Source of the DNA: JAICYJ01 sp035695105 | GTDB taxonomy: Bacteria > Actinomycetota > Thermoleophilia > Gaiellales > JAICJC01 | Reading direction: 5' to 3' | Length of the DNA: 64,000 nt | NCBI GenBank assembly: GCA_035695105.1 | Contig: DASSEV010000020.1 | Location: 129,007-193,006, forward strand | Shown here: piece after piece, positions 52,827-60,912 of the stretch | Numbering within the stretch: position 1 is the stretch's first letter | How the letters are laid out: every line of letters begins with the position of its first letter | Program-made: the position numbers and the translations under genes | Notes under the pieces: model-generated | The model's input: only the letters and a program-made list of their open reading frames with translations | Database searches by the model: none | What the model was told of the DNA's origin: nothing

Positions 52827-53824
52827 TGCGAGCGCTGACGGTCAGGACTCCTCATCAGGTCGGGCTCGAAGACCGCCCCGACCCCGTTGCGGCCCCCGGC
52901 GAGATGCTGATCGCACCCATGGTGGTCGGCATGTGCGGCACCGACCTCGACATCATCGATGGGGTGGTCGACCCGGCGTATGTCGCCTATCCGATCGTCC
53001 TCGGCCACGAGTGGGCAGGGCGTGTGGTGACCGGCGCTGCCGGAGTCGAGCCCGGGACGCGTGTGGTGGTTGAGGGCCTCGTGCCGTGCGGCCACTGCGC
53101 GGAATGCGCGGCCGGGGCAACGAATCGCTGCCTGAACTACGACGAGTTCGGATTCAACAGGGACGGCGCGGCCGCCGACCTGCTGGTCGCCCCGGCGCGG
53201 CTCGTCCACCCACTGTCAGAGGAGGTCTCGTGGGAATCGGGAGCGCTGGTGGAGCCGGCCGCAGTGGTCTACCGGGCGCTCGACCGTGCCAACCCCGCCC
53301 CTGGAGCGAGGGTGCTCGTGGTCGGGGACGGAACCGTCGCCCTGCTGGCAGCACGGATCGCGCAGCTCTGGGAGCCGGCGACCGTGACGATGCTCGGGGC
53401 GCGGCCGGCCCAGGCTGCGCTGGCCGGCTGGGCAGGAGTGGAGCTGTTCACGTGCGACCCGGCAGAGGCGGGCGCCGGGTACGACCTGGTGGTGGAGGCG
53501 GCGGGAGCCGCGGCGGCGACGGCGGCCGCGCTCAGCGCCCCGGCGCGAGGCGGGACCGTCATCGTGCTCGGATTCCCGGGTCAGGGCGTGACCGTACCGC
53601 TGGCGGTCGACGACCTCGTGAACGGCGACGTTACGGTCGCCGGCAGCTTCAGCTACACCTCCGACGCCTGGGCGAGCGTCGTCCGCGAGCTCAATTCCGG
53701 CCGTCTCGAGCTCGGCTCGCTGGTCACCCACCGGTTCCCGCTCAGCCGGTACGCCGCCGCGATCGAGGCGCTCCGCCATCCCGTTGGCGCACGCGGCAAG
53801 GTGTTGATCGACATGGGCTCATAG
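52826..53824 (+). CDS. Zinc-binding medium-chain dehydrogenase
   Basis: 332 residues. Catalytic zinc site GMCGTDLDIID and GHEWAG, structural zinc cysteines in CGHCAECAAGATNRC, NAD(P) fold around VLVVGDGTVALLAARIAQ. Likely oxidises a sugar or polyol to the ketose or lactone, feeding the lactonase and dehydratase of the divergent operon. Coupled to the IclR gene by TGATG. Confidence 0.92.
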   Translation: MRALTVRTPHQVGLEDRPDPVAAPGEMLIAPMVVGMCGTDLDIIDGVVDPAYVAYPIVLGHEWAGRVVTGAAGVEPGTRVVVEGLVPCGHCAECAAGATNRCLNYDEFGFNRDGAAADLLVAPARLVHPLSEEVSWESGALVEPAAVVYRALDRANPAPGARVLVVGDGTVALLAARIAQLWEPATVTMLGARPAQAALAGWAGVELFTCDPAEAGAGYDLVVEAAGAAAATAAALSAPARGGTVIVLGFPGQGVTVPLAVDDLVNGDVTVAGSFSYTSDAWASVVRELNSGRLELGSLVTHRFPLSRYAAAIEALRHPVGARGKVLIDMGS

Positions 53825-53870
53825 CCACCGGCGCGGGAAGGTGGGCGTATCATGGGCTCGCACTCCGTCC

Positions 53871-55187
53871 ATGGCCAGCTCGCCACCGATCCAGACCGAC
53901 CTCCTGCACGACCGAGCGCGCGGCGTCATCCCCGGCGGCGTCAACAGCGGGCAGCGGTGCATACCCGGGATCGAGGATCTCGTCATAACGGAGACGTCAG
54001 GCTCCCGCATCCGCGATCAGCATGGGAACTGGTATACCGACTATCACGCCGCGTTCGGCCCTCCGGTTCTGGGTCACAACGACCCGGACGTTGACGCGGC
54101 CGTCGCCGAGACGATCCGGAAGGTCAGCCTTCCGGGGGTCGGTATCACGCCGGTGGAGATCGAGCTCGCCGAGAGGCTCGTGCAGGTGGTCCCGTCGCTC
54201 GAGACGGTGCTCCTGACCAGCTCAGGGTCCGAGGCCACCTATCACGCGGTACGACTCTCGCGCGCCATCACCGGGCGCCGGCGGCTCGTCAAGTTTCAGG
54301 GCTGCTACCACGGCTGGCATGACGCGGTTGCGATGAACGTCATCTCTGCACCTGACCGCGTCGGCGGCCGCGACCCTCTCTCAAAGGGATCCCTGCAGGA
54401 GGCGACGGACGCCACCGACGTGCTGCCCTTCAACGACGCAGCTGCGGTCGAAGAGCTATTCGCGCTGCGGGGACAGGAGATCGCCGCCGTCATCGTCGAG
54501 CCGATTCCTCACAATGTCGGCGCGCTTCTTCCCAAAGACGGATTCCTCGAGATGTTGCGCGAGCTCTGCACAGCACACGGATCCGTCCTCATCTTCGACG
54601 AGGTCATTACCGGGTTCCGGCACGACCTCGGGGGGTATCAGGCGATCTGCGGCGTCACGCCTGATCTGACAACGCTCGGGAAGGCCATGGCGAACGGGTA
54701 CCCGATCGGAGCGCTCGGCGGGCGGCGCGACCTGATGGAGTCCTTCTCCACCACGCCGGGCCGCCCCGTGTTCTTCGCAGGAACCTACAACGGCCATCCC
54801 GCTATGGCTGCGGCGGCACTCGCGACCATCAGCAAGCTGGAGCGAGAACCGGTGCACGAGCATCTCTTCGGGCTCGGAGAAGCCGTGCGGGTCGGACTCA
54901 GAGAAGCGCTTGGCACCGTGAACGTTCCACACGTCGTGACCGGGTTCGGTTCCGTATGGGTCACCTATTTCATGGACGCGCCGGCTGATACCTACTCCGA
55001 TCTGCTTCGGAACGACGTGGAACTGTTCGTCGGATACCGACATGAGCTACGGAAGCACGGCATCTTCGAGCTTCCGCTGAATCTGAAGCGCAACCACATG
55101 TCCTACGCTCATACCAGGCGCGACGCCGAGCGAGTCATCGAAGCTACGGCGATCTGCGTCGAGCGGGTCATCGCAGCGTCCGCGTAG
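53871..55187 (+). CDS. Class-III aminotransferase, glutamate-1-semialdehyde-aminomutase-like
   Basis: 438 residues from an ATG; a GTG ten codons earlier is possible. PLP fold motifs: LTSSGSEATYHAVRLSRAITGR, CYHGWHDAV, LIFDEVITGFRHDLGGYQ and the PLP lysine in LTTLGKAMANGYPIGALGG. Similar to GSA aminomutase, but position after the sugar dehydrogenase suggests amination or deamination of a sugar-derived aldehyde or keto acid rather than haem synthesis. TATCAT at 53848 is a possible -10. Confidence 0.87.
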   Translation: MASSPPIQTDLLHDRARGVIPGGVNSGQRCIPGIEDLVITETSGSRIRDQHGNWYTDYHAAFGPPVLGHNDPDVDAAVAETIRKVSLPGVGITPVEIELAERLVQVVPSLETVLLTSSGSEATYHAVRLSRAITGRRRLVKFQGCYHGWHDAVAMNVISAPDRVGGRDPLSKGSLQEATDATDVLPFNDAAAVEELFALRGQEIAAVIVEPIPHNVGALLPKDGFLEMLRELCTAHGSVLIFDEVITGFRHDLGGYQAICGVTPDLTTLGKAMANGYPIGALGGRRDLMESFSTTPGRPVFFAGTYNGHPAMAAAALATISKLEREPVHEHLFGLGEAVRVGLREALGTVNVPHVVTGFGSVWVTYFMDAPADTYSDLLRNDVELFVGYRHELRKHGIFELPLNLKRNHMSYAHTRRDAERVIEATAICVERVIAASA

Positions 55188-55303
55188 GTGCTGGCCAGGT
55201 CGCCGGCCTCGCGTGGCTGCGCCGCTGCGGCACGCACACGGCCCTTCGGAACCGGTAAGGTCGCATCGACAGGCTGGTCACAGATCTCGAGAAAGAGGGT
55301 TCG

Positions 55304-56368
55304 ATGAGACTTCGCCGCATAGTCCCCGGGGCGCTGCTGCTGGTGGCGTTCGCCTTCTTGCCGTGGGCGTCGTCCGCTGGCGCCACGTCGGAGGACGCGC
55401 AGGTCCCGCACTTCGCCGGCCCCGTGTTCCTCATCATCGGGGAGAACACCCAGCTGTCCCAGCTGAACAAGGGCAACGCGCCGTACATGCTCGATACCCT
55501 GAAGCCAAGCTCGGCCTGGCTGACCAACTATTGGGCCACTACCCATTACTCCGAGTCGAACTACGCCGCCATGACGTCGGGCGACTTCACCGCCTGCGAG
55601 CAAAAGGACGGGAAGGTCACCGCCTGCCATCAGGACATCGACAACCTCTTCAACCAGCTTGCGAACAACGACAAGACGTTCCTGACGTGGTCCGAGTCGA
55701 TGCCCAAGCCCTGCTACCTGTTCAACACGGGCACCGACTCCGCACAGAACCACTACGCCGCCAAGCACAACCCTCAGCTGCTCTACGACAACGTCGAGGG
55801 TGACATCCCCTGGACGCAGCCGGGCCACGGTACCTACGTGATCAACCCGGATAACACCGGCGGCAGCTTCTGCGCGTCGACCAACGTCAGCATGGGCGGC
55901 GACGGCACACAGCGCAACGACACCACGCTGTTCAACGACGTCCTCACAGGCAATGCGCCGCAAAATGCACCGAGCATCGCTGACTTCAACCTGGTCGTGC
56001 CGAACGAGTGCGAGGATGGCCACTCGAACTGCAAGCCGGAAGGCAACCCGATCACCCAGTTCGACGACTTCCTCAAGAATGAGGTACCGCTGATCCAGGA
56101 TTACATCACCGCCCACGGCGGCCTGCTGCTCGTCACATTCGACGAGGGCGTCACCTCCAGCCCCAAGCGAGCGGTCAAGTTCGGTAATGGGGGCAACGTC
56201 ATGTTCGCCGCCTGGGGGCCACAGGTGAGAACCGGCGCCGTCTACGAACAGGGCGCCTTCACCCACTACAGCCTGCTTCGCACCATCGAGGACGGGTTTG
56301 GCATCACCACCTACCTCGGCAAGGCCAACGACCCCGCCACACACCCGATCTACCCAATCTGGAACTAG
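55304..56368 (+). CDS. Secreted phosphoesterase family protein
   Basis: 354 residues, signal peptide (about residues 1-27, LRRIVPGALLLVAFAFL), GAGGG ribosome site. FAGPVFLIIGENTQLSQL matches the ENxx metal/nucleophile motif opening the phosphoesterase (phospholipase C/acid phosphatase) family; TYVINPDNTG and LLLVTFDEGVTSS supply later metal ligands. Six cysteines suggest disulfides. Likely an extracytoplasmic phosphatase or phospholipase. Confidence 0.83.
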   Translation: MRLRRIVPGALLLVAFAFLPWASSAGATSEDAQVPHFAGPVFLIIGENTQLSQLNKGNAPYMLDTLKPSSAWLTNYWATTHYSESNYAAMTSGDFTACEQKDGKVTACHQDIDNLFNQLANNDKTFLTWSESMPKPCYLFNTGTDSAQNHYAAKHNPQLLYDNVEGDIPWTQPGHGTYVINPDNTGGSFCASTNVSMGGDGTQRNDTTLFNDVLTGNAPQNAPSIADFNLVVPNECEDGHSNCKPEGNPITQFDDFLKNEVPLIQDYITAHGGLLLVTFDEGVTSSPKRAVKFGNGGNVMFAAWGPQVRTGAVYEQGAFTHYSLLRTIEDGFGITTYLGKANDPATHPIYPIWN

Positions 56369-56386
56369 CCAGCGGTGTGAGCATCA

Positions 56387-56426
56387 CCCGCTATCCGCCT
56401 CTGACACTTCGGCGGCGGATAGCGGG
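56387..56426. terminator. Terminator between phosphoesterase and cupin genes
   Basis: CCCGCTATCCGCC (56387-56399) pairs perfectly with 56414-56426, 14-base loop; 18 bases after the phosphoesterase stop and convergent with the cupin gene. Confidence 0.75.
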
Positions 56427-56503
56427 CTGTGGCTTGCAAAGCCGGCAGGCACAGAGGAACCGCGATCTCTCGGCTCCGCGCCGTCACCACGCGCTCGAGG
56501 GCG

Positions 56504-56833
56504 TTAGTCGGTGGCCGAGCCGATTCCGATCCAGGTCAACCCCTGGTCGCCTGCCACCATCTGTCGGCGCACATCTGAGGGGAGATGAACGAAGTGACCG
56601 GGGCGCAGCGGAATCTCTTCTCCGCCTGTCCGTAGTACGCCGCTGCCCGCGACCACCGCGTACACCTCTTCCTGATCGTTCTTGATGTGATCGTGCTCGA
56701 ATCCCTCTGCACCGGGTGCTAGCTCGAGCTGATTGATTCGAAAACCGGCGACGCCGAGCTGATCCGTCAGCGCACGGAAGATCCCGTTCGGCGACTCCAC
56801 CTGACTCACGTCGACTACCTGGGGTGAACCCAT
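56504..56833 (-). CDS. Small cupin protein
   Basis: 109 residues, AAGGAG upstream. The double-stranded beta-helix sequence LELAPGAEGFEHDHIKNDQEEVYAVVAGSGVLRTGGEEIPLRPGHFVHLPSDVRRQ has the metal-binding HDH and downstream Glu of motif 1; motif 2 His is replaced (VRRQ). Unrelated to the cupin at 3385 in detail. Substrate unknown. Confidence 0.85.
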   Translation of the reverse strand: MGSPQVVDVSQVESPNGIFRALTDQLGVAGFRINQLELAPGAEGFEHDHIKNDQEEVYAVVAGSGVLRTGGEEIPLRPGHFVHLPSDVRRQMVAGDQGLTWIGIGSATD

Positions 56834-56896
56834 TTCGCGCTCCTTTCGCTGTTTCGATGTGGTTGAGCCCTTTGCAGGCTGGCCTCGAGACGGTCA

Positions 56897-58204
56897 TTAC
56901 GCGGCCTCTGACGCGGCCAGCGGAGGTGATTTCGTCGGCACGAGCGGGTCAGGTACGCGGCCGCCGAGTCGAAGGAAGCCGGCTCCGGCGACCGCCATCG
57001 TAATGGCGCCGCTCCACCAGATGGCGTTGGGTGATGTTGCGAGCAGGGCTCCGCCGACCGCGGGGCCGACGGCCACGCCTGCCATGAAGCTGAGCTGGTA
57101 GAGCGACATGTAGCGGCCGAGCAGATGCGGGGGCGCGAGCTCGGCGACAAGCGGGCCGAGCACGATGAACTGTGCGCACTCTCCGATCGCGATCAGGATC
57201 GCCACGCCGATCAAGACCGTCGTCGCGGCAGCCGTCGAATCCGTCTTCGTTGCGAGCAGGACTGCGAGCATGCTGACTGCAAAGATCGCGCTGGTCGCGG
57301 CCAGAGCGTGTGCGCGGCGCATCCGCGCCACCACGCGTGTCGCGGGTACCTGCGCGATGACGATGAAGAACGTGTTGACCAGCACGACGACGCCGATCTC
57401 AGCCGCCCCGACCGGTGTGTGTGCCAGCGCAAACGGCGGGAGGACGTTGGAGAAGTAGGCGCCGCCGATCATCACCTGCGCGAAGTTGCCCGCGACCAAG
57501 GCGAGCAGGAGCCGATCTCGAACCACAGACCCGAAGCCCTGTCCGCCTTCGTTCGTCGAGGCAGCGGTCGCTGTGCCCGGATCCGGGATGCCCACGAGCA
57601 CAACCACTGCGAATGCGGTGAACGTGACCGCGTCGAGGAGGTAGAGCGCCTGGAACACGCGGAGGTCATGTGGGGCGGCTGCGACGATGAAGCCGGCAAC
57701 CGTCGCGCCGAGGCCCAGACCGAAGTTGCCCGCAACTCGGCGAAGTGCGGTCGACGCCGCGCGCTGCTCCACCGGGACGAGGGTCAACGTCAGAACCTGG
57801 CTCGCGGTGCCCACGAAACCGAAGCCTGCGCCGCCGATCGCCGAGAAGAGAAACGCCTGCCAGGGATGGTGGACAAAGGCCAAGCCTCCGTAGCCGACTG
57901 CGTTCACAACGTTGCCGGCGATCAGGGTGCGCTTCGCACTGAAACGATCGAGCAGCGCCCCCGAAGGGAGCGTTACCAGCGCGGCCGTGGCCATCACGGT
58001 CGCCAGTACCAGCCCCGCAGTTGCCGTGGAGAAGCCGCGGACCGCGTGGAGGTAGATGATCTCGAACGGGAGAATGAGCCCGGTGCCGAAGAAGTTCAGC
58101 GCGAACCCGCCCTGAAGAAGAAGGACAGGTCTCGGCAGGCCCGTGTGCCAAGCTGCGAATACGCGCGCGAGCGCCCTGCTCTTCTTACGACCGTGGTTCT
58201 CCAT
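56897..58204 (-). CDS. MFS transporter, probable drug/metabolite exporter
   Basis: 435 residues, twelve helices. Motif A-like DRFSAKRTLIAGN between helices 2 and 3, and motif C region GLGLGATVAGFIV suggest a proton-driven exporter. ATG chosen with GGAG eight bases upstream. Divergent from the sigma-factor gene across a perfect TetR-type palindrome, so it is probably controlled by a TetR repressor encoded elsewhere. Confidence 0.9.
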   Translation of the reverse strand: MENHGRKKSRALARVFAAWHTGLPRPVLLLQGGFALNFFGTGLILPFEIIYLHAVRGFSTATAGLVLATVMATAALVTLPSGALLDRFSAKRTLIAGNVVNAVGYGGLAFVHHPWQAFLFSAIGGAGFGFVGTASQVLTLTLVPVEQRAASTALRRVAGNFGLGLGATVAGFIVAAAPHDLRVFQALYLLDAVTFTAFAVVVLVGIPDPGTATAASTNEGGQGFGSVVRDRLLLALVAGNFAQVMIGGAYFSNVLPPFALAHTPVGAAEIGVVVLVNTFFIVIAQVPATRVVARMRRAHALAATSAIFAVSMLAVLLATKTDSTAAATTVLIGVAILIAIGECAQFIVLGPLVAELAPPHLLGRYMSLYQLSFMAGVAVGPAVGGALLATSPNAIWWSGAITMAVAGAGFLRLGGRVPDPLVPTKSPPLAASEAA

Positions 58205-58258
58205 CAACTCATCTCCGATTCGCGCTTGTGTCGACATCGAAGACACCGCGACGCCGCG

Positions 58259-58279
58259 AAACGGACCGGCGGTCCGTTT
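58259..58279. promoter_or_regulatory. TetR-type palindromic operator
   Basis: Perfect inverted repeat: AAACGGACC (58259-58267), spacer GGC, GGTCCGTTT (58271-58279). Size, symmetry and sequence resemble TetR-family operators. Lies 55 bases before the MFS start and 27 bases before the sigma-factor start. Confidence 0.7.
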
Positions 58280-58305
58280 CCGGCGGACCTGGTGTCATTG
58301 ATGCG

Positions 58306-59265
58306 ATGAGCGTCCAGCTCGAGCAGGCCAAGGCAGGTGACGAGCGTGCGTTCGCGACGCTGGTCGAGCCGTTCCGACGCGAGCTCCAGCTGCACTGCTA
58401 CCGGCTAGTCGGCTCCGCGCAGGACGCCGAGGATCTCGTCCAGGAGACGCTGCTTGCAGCCTGGCGTGGACTCGAGAGTTTCGAGGAACGGGCATCGCTG
58501 CGCTCCTGGCTCTACCGGATCGCAACCAACCGCAGCCTCAACGCCATTCGCGAACGCCGGCGCCGCCCAGCCACGGAGAACACCATGCGATCGTCAAGAC
58601 GCCGCCACGTCGTCGAGCCCAGCTGGCTCGAGCCGTACCCGGACAGCGCTCTACCGGATCCCGCTCCCGGGCCCGAAACGCGCTACGAGCAGCGCGAAGC
58701 GATCCAGCTCTCATTCATCGTCACGCTTCAGCAGCTGCCTGCGAAGCAGCGCGCAGCGCTCGTGCTGCGCGACGTGCTCGGCTTCCACACCGACGAAGCC
58801 GCCTCGATCCTCGAGGCGACGCCGCAGTCGGTCAAGGCCGCGCTGCAACGCGCACGGGCAACCCTTGACACGTACACCGTCGCACGGGAGCAGGCGCCGC
58901 TGCCCGACTCGCCTACCGAACGCACACTTCTCGCGACCTTCACCGACGCCGTCGAATCCGGCGACACAGCGCGCCTGCTCACTCTGCTGAGCTCCGACGC
59001 GCGTGTGGCCATGCCGCCGCAACCGGGCGAGCTGATCGGGCACAAAGCGATCGGCGTCTACCTGGACCACGGCGCCGAAGTCCGCGGCGCACCGTTGCAG
59101 CTGCGCCCGACCCGCGCCAACGGCCAGCCGGCCTTTGGCTGCTATCTGCGCTCGCAGGCCTGGGGCATGATGGTCCTCACCCTGATCGGCAGAAAGGTCG
59201 ACGAGATCACCTTCTTCGTCGACCCCGAACTGCCCGCCCGCTTCGGTCTTCCCGAACACATCTAG
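58306..59265 (+). CDS. ECF-type sigma factor with SnoaL-like tail (SigG/TIGR02960-like)
   Basis: 319 residues. Sigma-2 (FRRELQLHCYRLVGSAQDAEDLVQETLLAAWRGL), sigma-4 (LQQLPAKQRAALVLRDVLGFHTDEAASILEATPQSVKAALQRARATL) and a C-terminal SnoaL-like domain (about 205-319), as in SigG/SigJ-type factors that lack an anti-sigma partner and use the tail for control. ATG without ribosome site. A frame 26 codons longer would run across the palindrome and is unlikely. Confidence 0.92.
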   Translation: MSVQLEQAKAGDERAFATLVEPFRRELQLHCYRLVGSAQDAEDLVQETLLAAWRGLESFEERASLRSWLYRIATNRSLNAIRERRRRPATENTMRSSRRRHVVEPSWLEPYPDSALPDPAPGPETRYEQREAIQLSFIVTLQQLPAKQRAALVLRDVLGFHTDEAASILEATPQSVKAALQRARATLDTYTVAREQAPLPDSPTERTLLATFTDAVESGDTARLLTLLSSDARVAMPPQPGELIGHKAIGVYLDHGAEVRGAPLQLRPTRANGQPAFGCYLRSQAWGMMVLTLIGRKVDEITFFVDPELPARFGLPEHI

Positions 59266-59372
59266 CCGTCGCGGCCACAGCGGCCGGCGCAGCCGCCCAC
59301 TGGGCCACCTGACGATCGAAAGTCGGCAGATTCCACGATTCGCCGGCCCGCGCCAGCGGTGAGGCTAGGGGC

Positions 59373-59543
59373 ATGACATTTCTCTGGTTCGTAGTTTGGT
59401 TCATTGCCGACCATGTCGGAGACCGAGCGCCATTGGTCTTTGACCCAGCAAACACGTGGGCTGTGACATTGCTGCTTGCGATCGCGCTCGACCTTGCCGG
59501 CCTGCAAGCCTCCGCGCAAGCACGTGGTCGTGGGGCTAGCTAG
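59373..59543 (+). CDS. 56-residue membrane protein
   Basis: ATG with GAGG eight bases upstream. Two hydrophobic stretches (MTFLWFVVWFIADHVG and WAVTLLLAIALDLAGL) flank a short acidic loop; the tail is basic. Both size and composition fit a genuine two-helix small membrane protein. Unknown function. Confidence 0.5.
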   Translation: MTFLWFVVWFIADHVGDRAPLVFDPANTWAVTLLLAIALDLAGLQASAQARGRGAS

Positions 59544-59720
59544 CCGCCATCTCTGGACGAGCACCGTCTGGCGTCCTTGTAGCGGCGCTTGTCCTCCCGA
59601 GTCTGGAGGCCACAGCGTCTGATCTCGCCCGCACGCATCGTCGCGCGTTTCGGACGACGACGAACCCCCGGACGCAACGCGATTGAGGCGTCCCGCCCGG
59701 GGGGTCGCCGATGGTGTGCG

Positions 59721-60356
59721 TTAGCAGCTGTTGTGGACGCAGAGGTCGAGTTCGCCGGCCTTGGCGTAGCCCAAGGCGGCATCGTCCAATGCGGCCTCGC
59801 TCAACTGGGTGCCGCCGACCGTGCCGGTGGCGGTGGCCAGGCGTCCGACGAGGTTGAGGTGCGAATTCTTGGTGAACTGGCCGTATCTGCTGCGATCGTG
59901 CGCTACCTGCTTCACGATGGCACCTGTGCCCGACCACGACACCACGGCGCTGATGGTGGAACTCCTGCAGCCGGTTACGCCGCCGTTGGCGTCAAGGGTG
60001 CAGGTCTGTGCAGGAAGGTTGTGCGCCGACAACTCAGCGCTCGCGAACCTGCCGCTGCGTGTGAATGAGAACCCGCTGGTCACCTCGGCGGTGGTGTCGG
60101 TCGCGCCCATGAACTCCCCGCTGGGCCCAATCTGGATGACGTACTCGTCGACGCTCAGGTCGCCGAATTCCGCGTTCACGAGCCATTGCGTGACCAGCCT
60201 GCCTGACCCAGTCGTCCACATCGCCTCGGCAAAGTCACCCCGCAGGCGAACATGCGTCACCTGACCAGTGGCCGCACTCCCCGAACCCGAGAAGACGGCC
60301 AACCCGGCCACCACTCCCGCCACCACAAGGGCCACGATCAACGATGCGCGTTTCAC
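59721..60356 (-). CDS. Secreted hypothetical protein
   Basis: 211 residues from a GTG with GAGGAGG upstream; the longer frame would bury the signal. Signal peptide about residues 1-27 (KRASLIVALVVAGVVAG), then a beta-rich body with repeated Thr/Ser/Gly strands. It looks like a beta-barrel or immunoglobulin-like secreted protein; no family assigned. It recalls but does not match the barrel proteins at the left edge. Confidence 0.65.
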   Translation of the reverse strand: MKRASLIVALVVAGVVAGLAVFSGSGSAATGQVTHVRLRGDFAEAMWTTGSGRLVTQWLVNAEFGDLSVDEYVIQIGPSGEFMGATDTTAEVTSGFSFTRSGRFASAELSAHNLPAQTCTLDANGGVTGCRSSTISAVVSWSGTGAIVKQVAHDRSRYGQFTKNSHLNLVGRLATATGTVGGTQLSEAALDDAALGYAKAGELDLCVHNSC

Positions 60357-60912
60357 AGCATCCTCCTCTCCACGGTGGTTGCCCTGAACGCCGTCAGGGC
60401 CAAGTAACCACGGGCAACTCCCTGACACAGTCCAGCCTGATCACACGCTTCTGGACAGGTGCCGCCTCCGTGCCGGTCAGCATCAGACGCGCTGTCCCCG
60501 CCCGCATCGGGGGCTGTGCCTATCCAGGGGTGCGGGAAAGCCGCTGTGTACGCGGGATCGTCCTTCGGCGATGAGGAAGGGCGTAAGGCGCTTGTCTCTA
60601 GGCGGGTACCGGGCCCGATCATCACCCGGTCGGGGTGTTCACCCTGTTGGGCCATGCGACTGCGAGAGCGCTACCACGTCAACATCACCGGGGCGGACTT
60701 CCGGCTCGCGAGAGTGCCCATTCCTTGAGCGTCGATCGCTTAGCCAGTTCGGTTCGGAGCTTCGGTACCGCCTCCGCCGCCCCAAGCGAGGAACAGGCGC
60801 GCCACGCTAGGACTAGCCGCGAAGCGGCATACGTCGGGTGATCATGGTTCATTAAGAGATCCGAACACGGGCGAGGCATCGTGATGAAGAGGTTCGCGCG
60901 TAGCATTTGGGT
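60357..60912. other. Intergenic region between divergent genes
   Basis: 556 bases without a convincing gene. A 7-bp hairpin GCCCTGA/TCAGGGC lies at 60381-60400 just upstream of the secreted-protein start; the right end carries the kinase promoter. Confidence 0.45.
60901..60906 (+). promoter_or_regulatory. -10 element of a leaderless promoter
   Basis: TAGCAT ends six bases before the ATG at 60913; no ribosome site. Confidence 0.5.

Noticed and set aside
57125..58309. 394-codon frame antisense to the MFS gene
   Set aside because: Mostly charged low-complexity sequence; the opposite strand has a full twelve-helix transporter.
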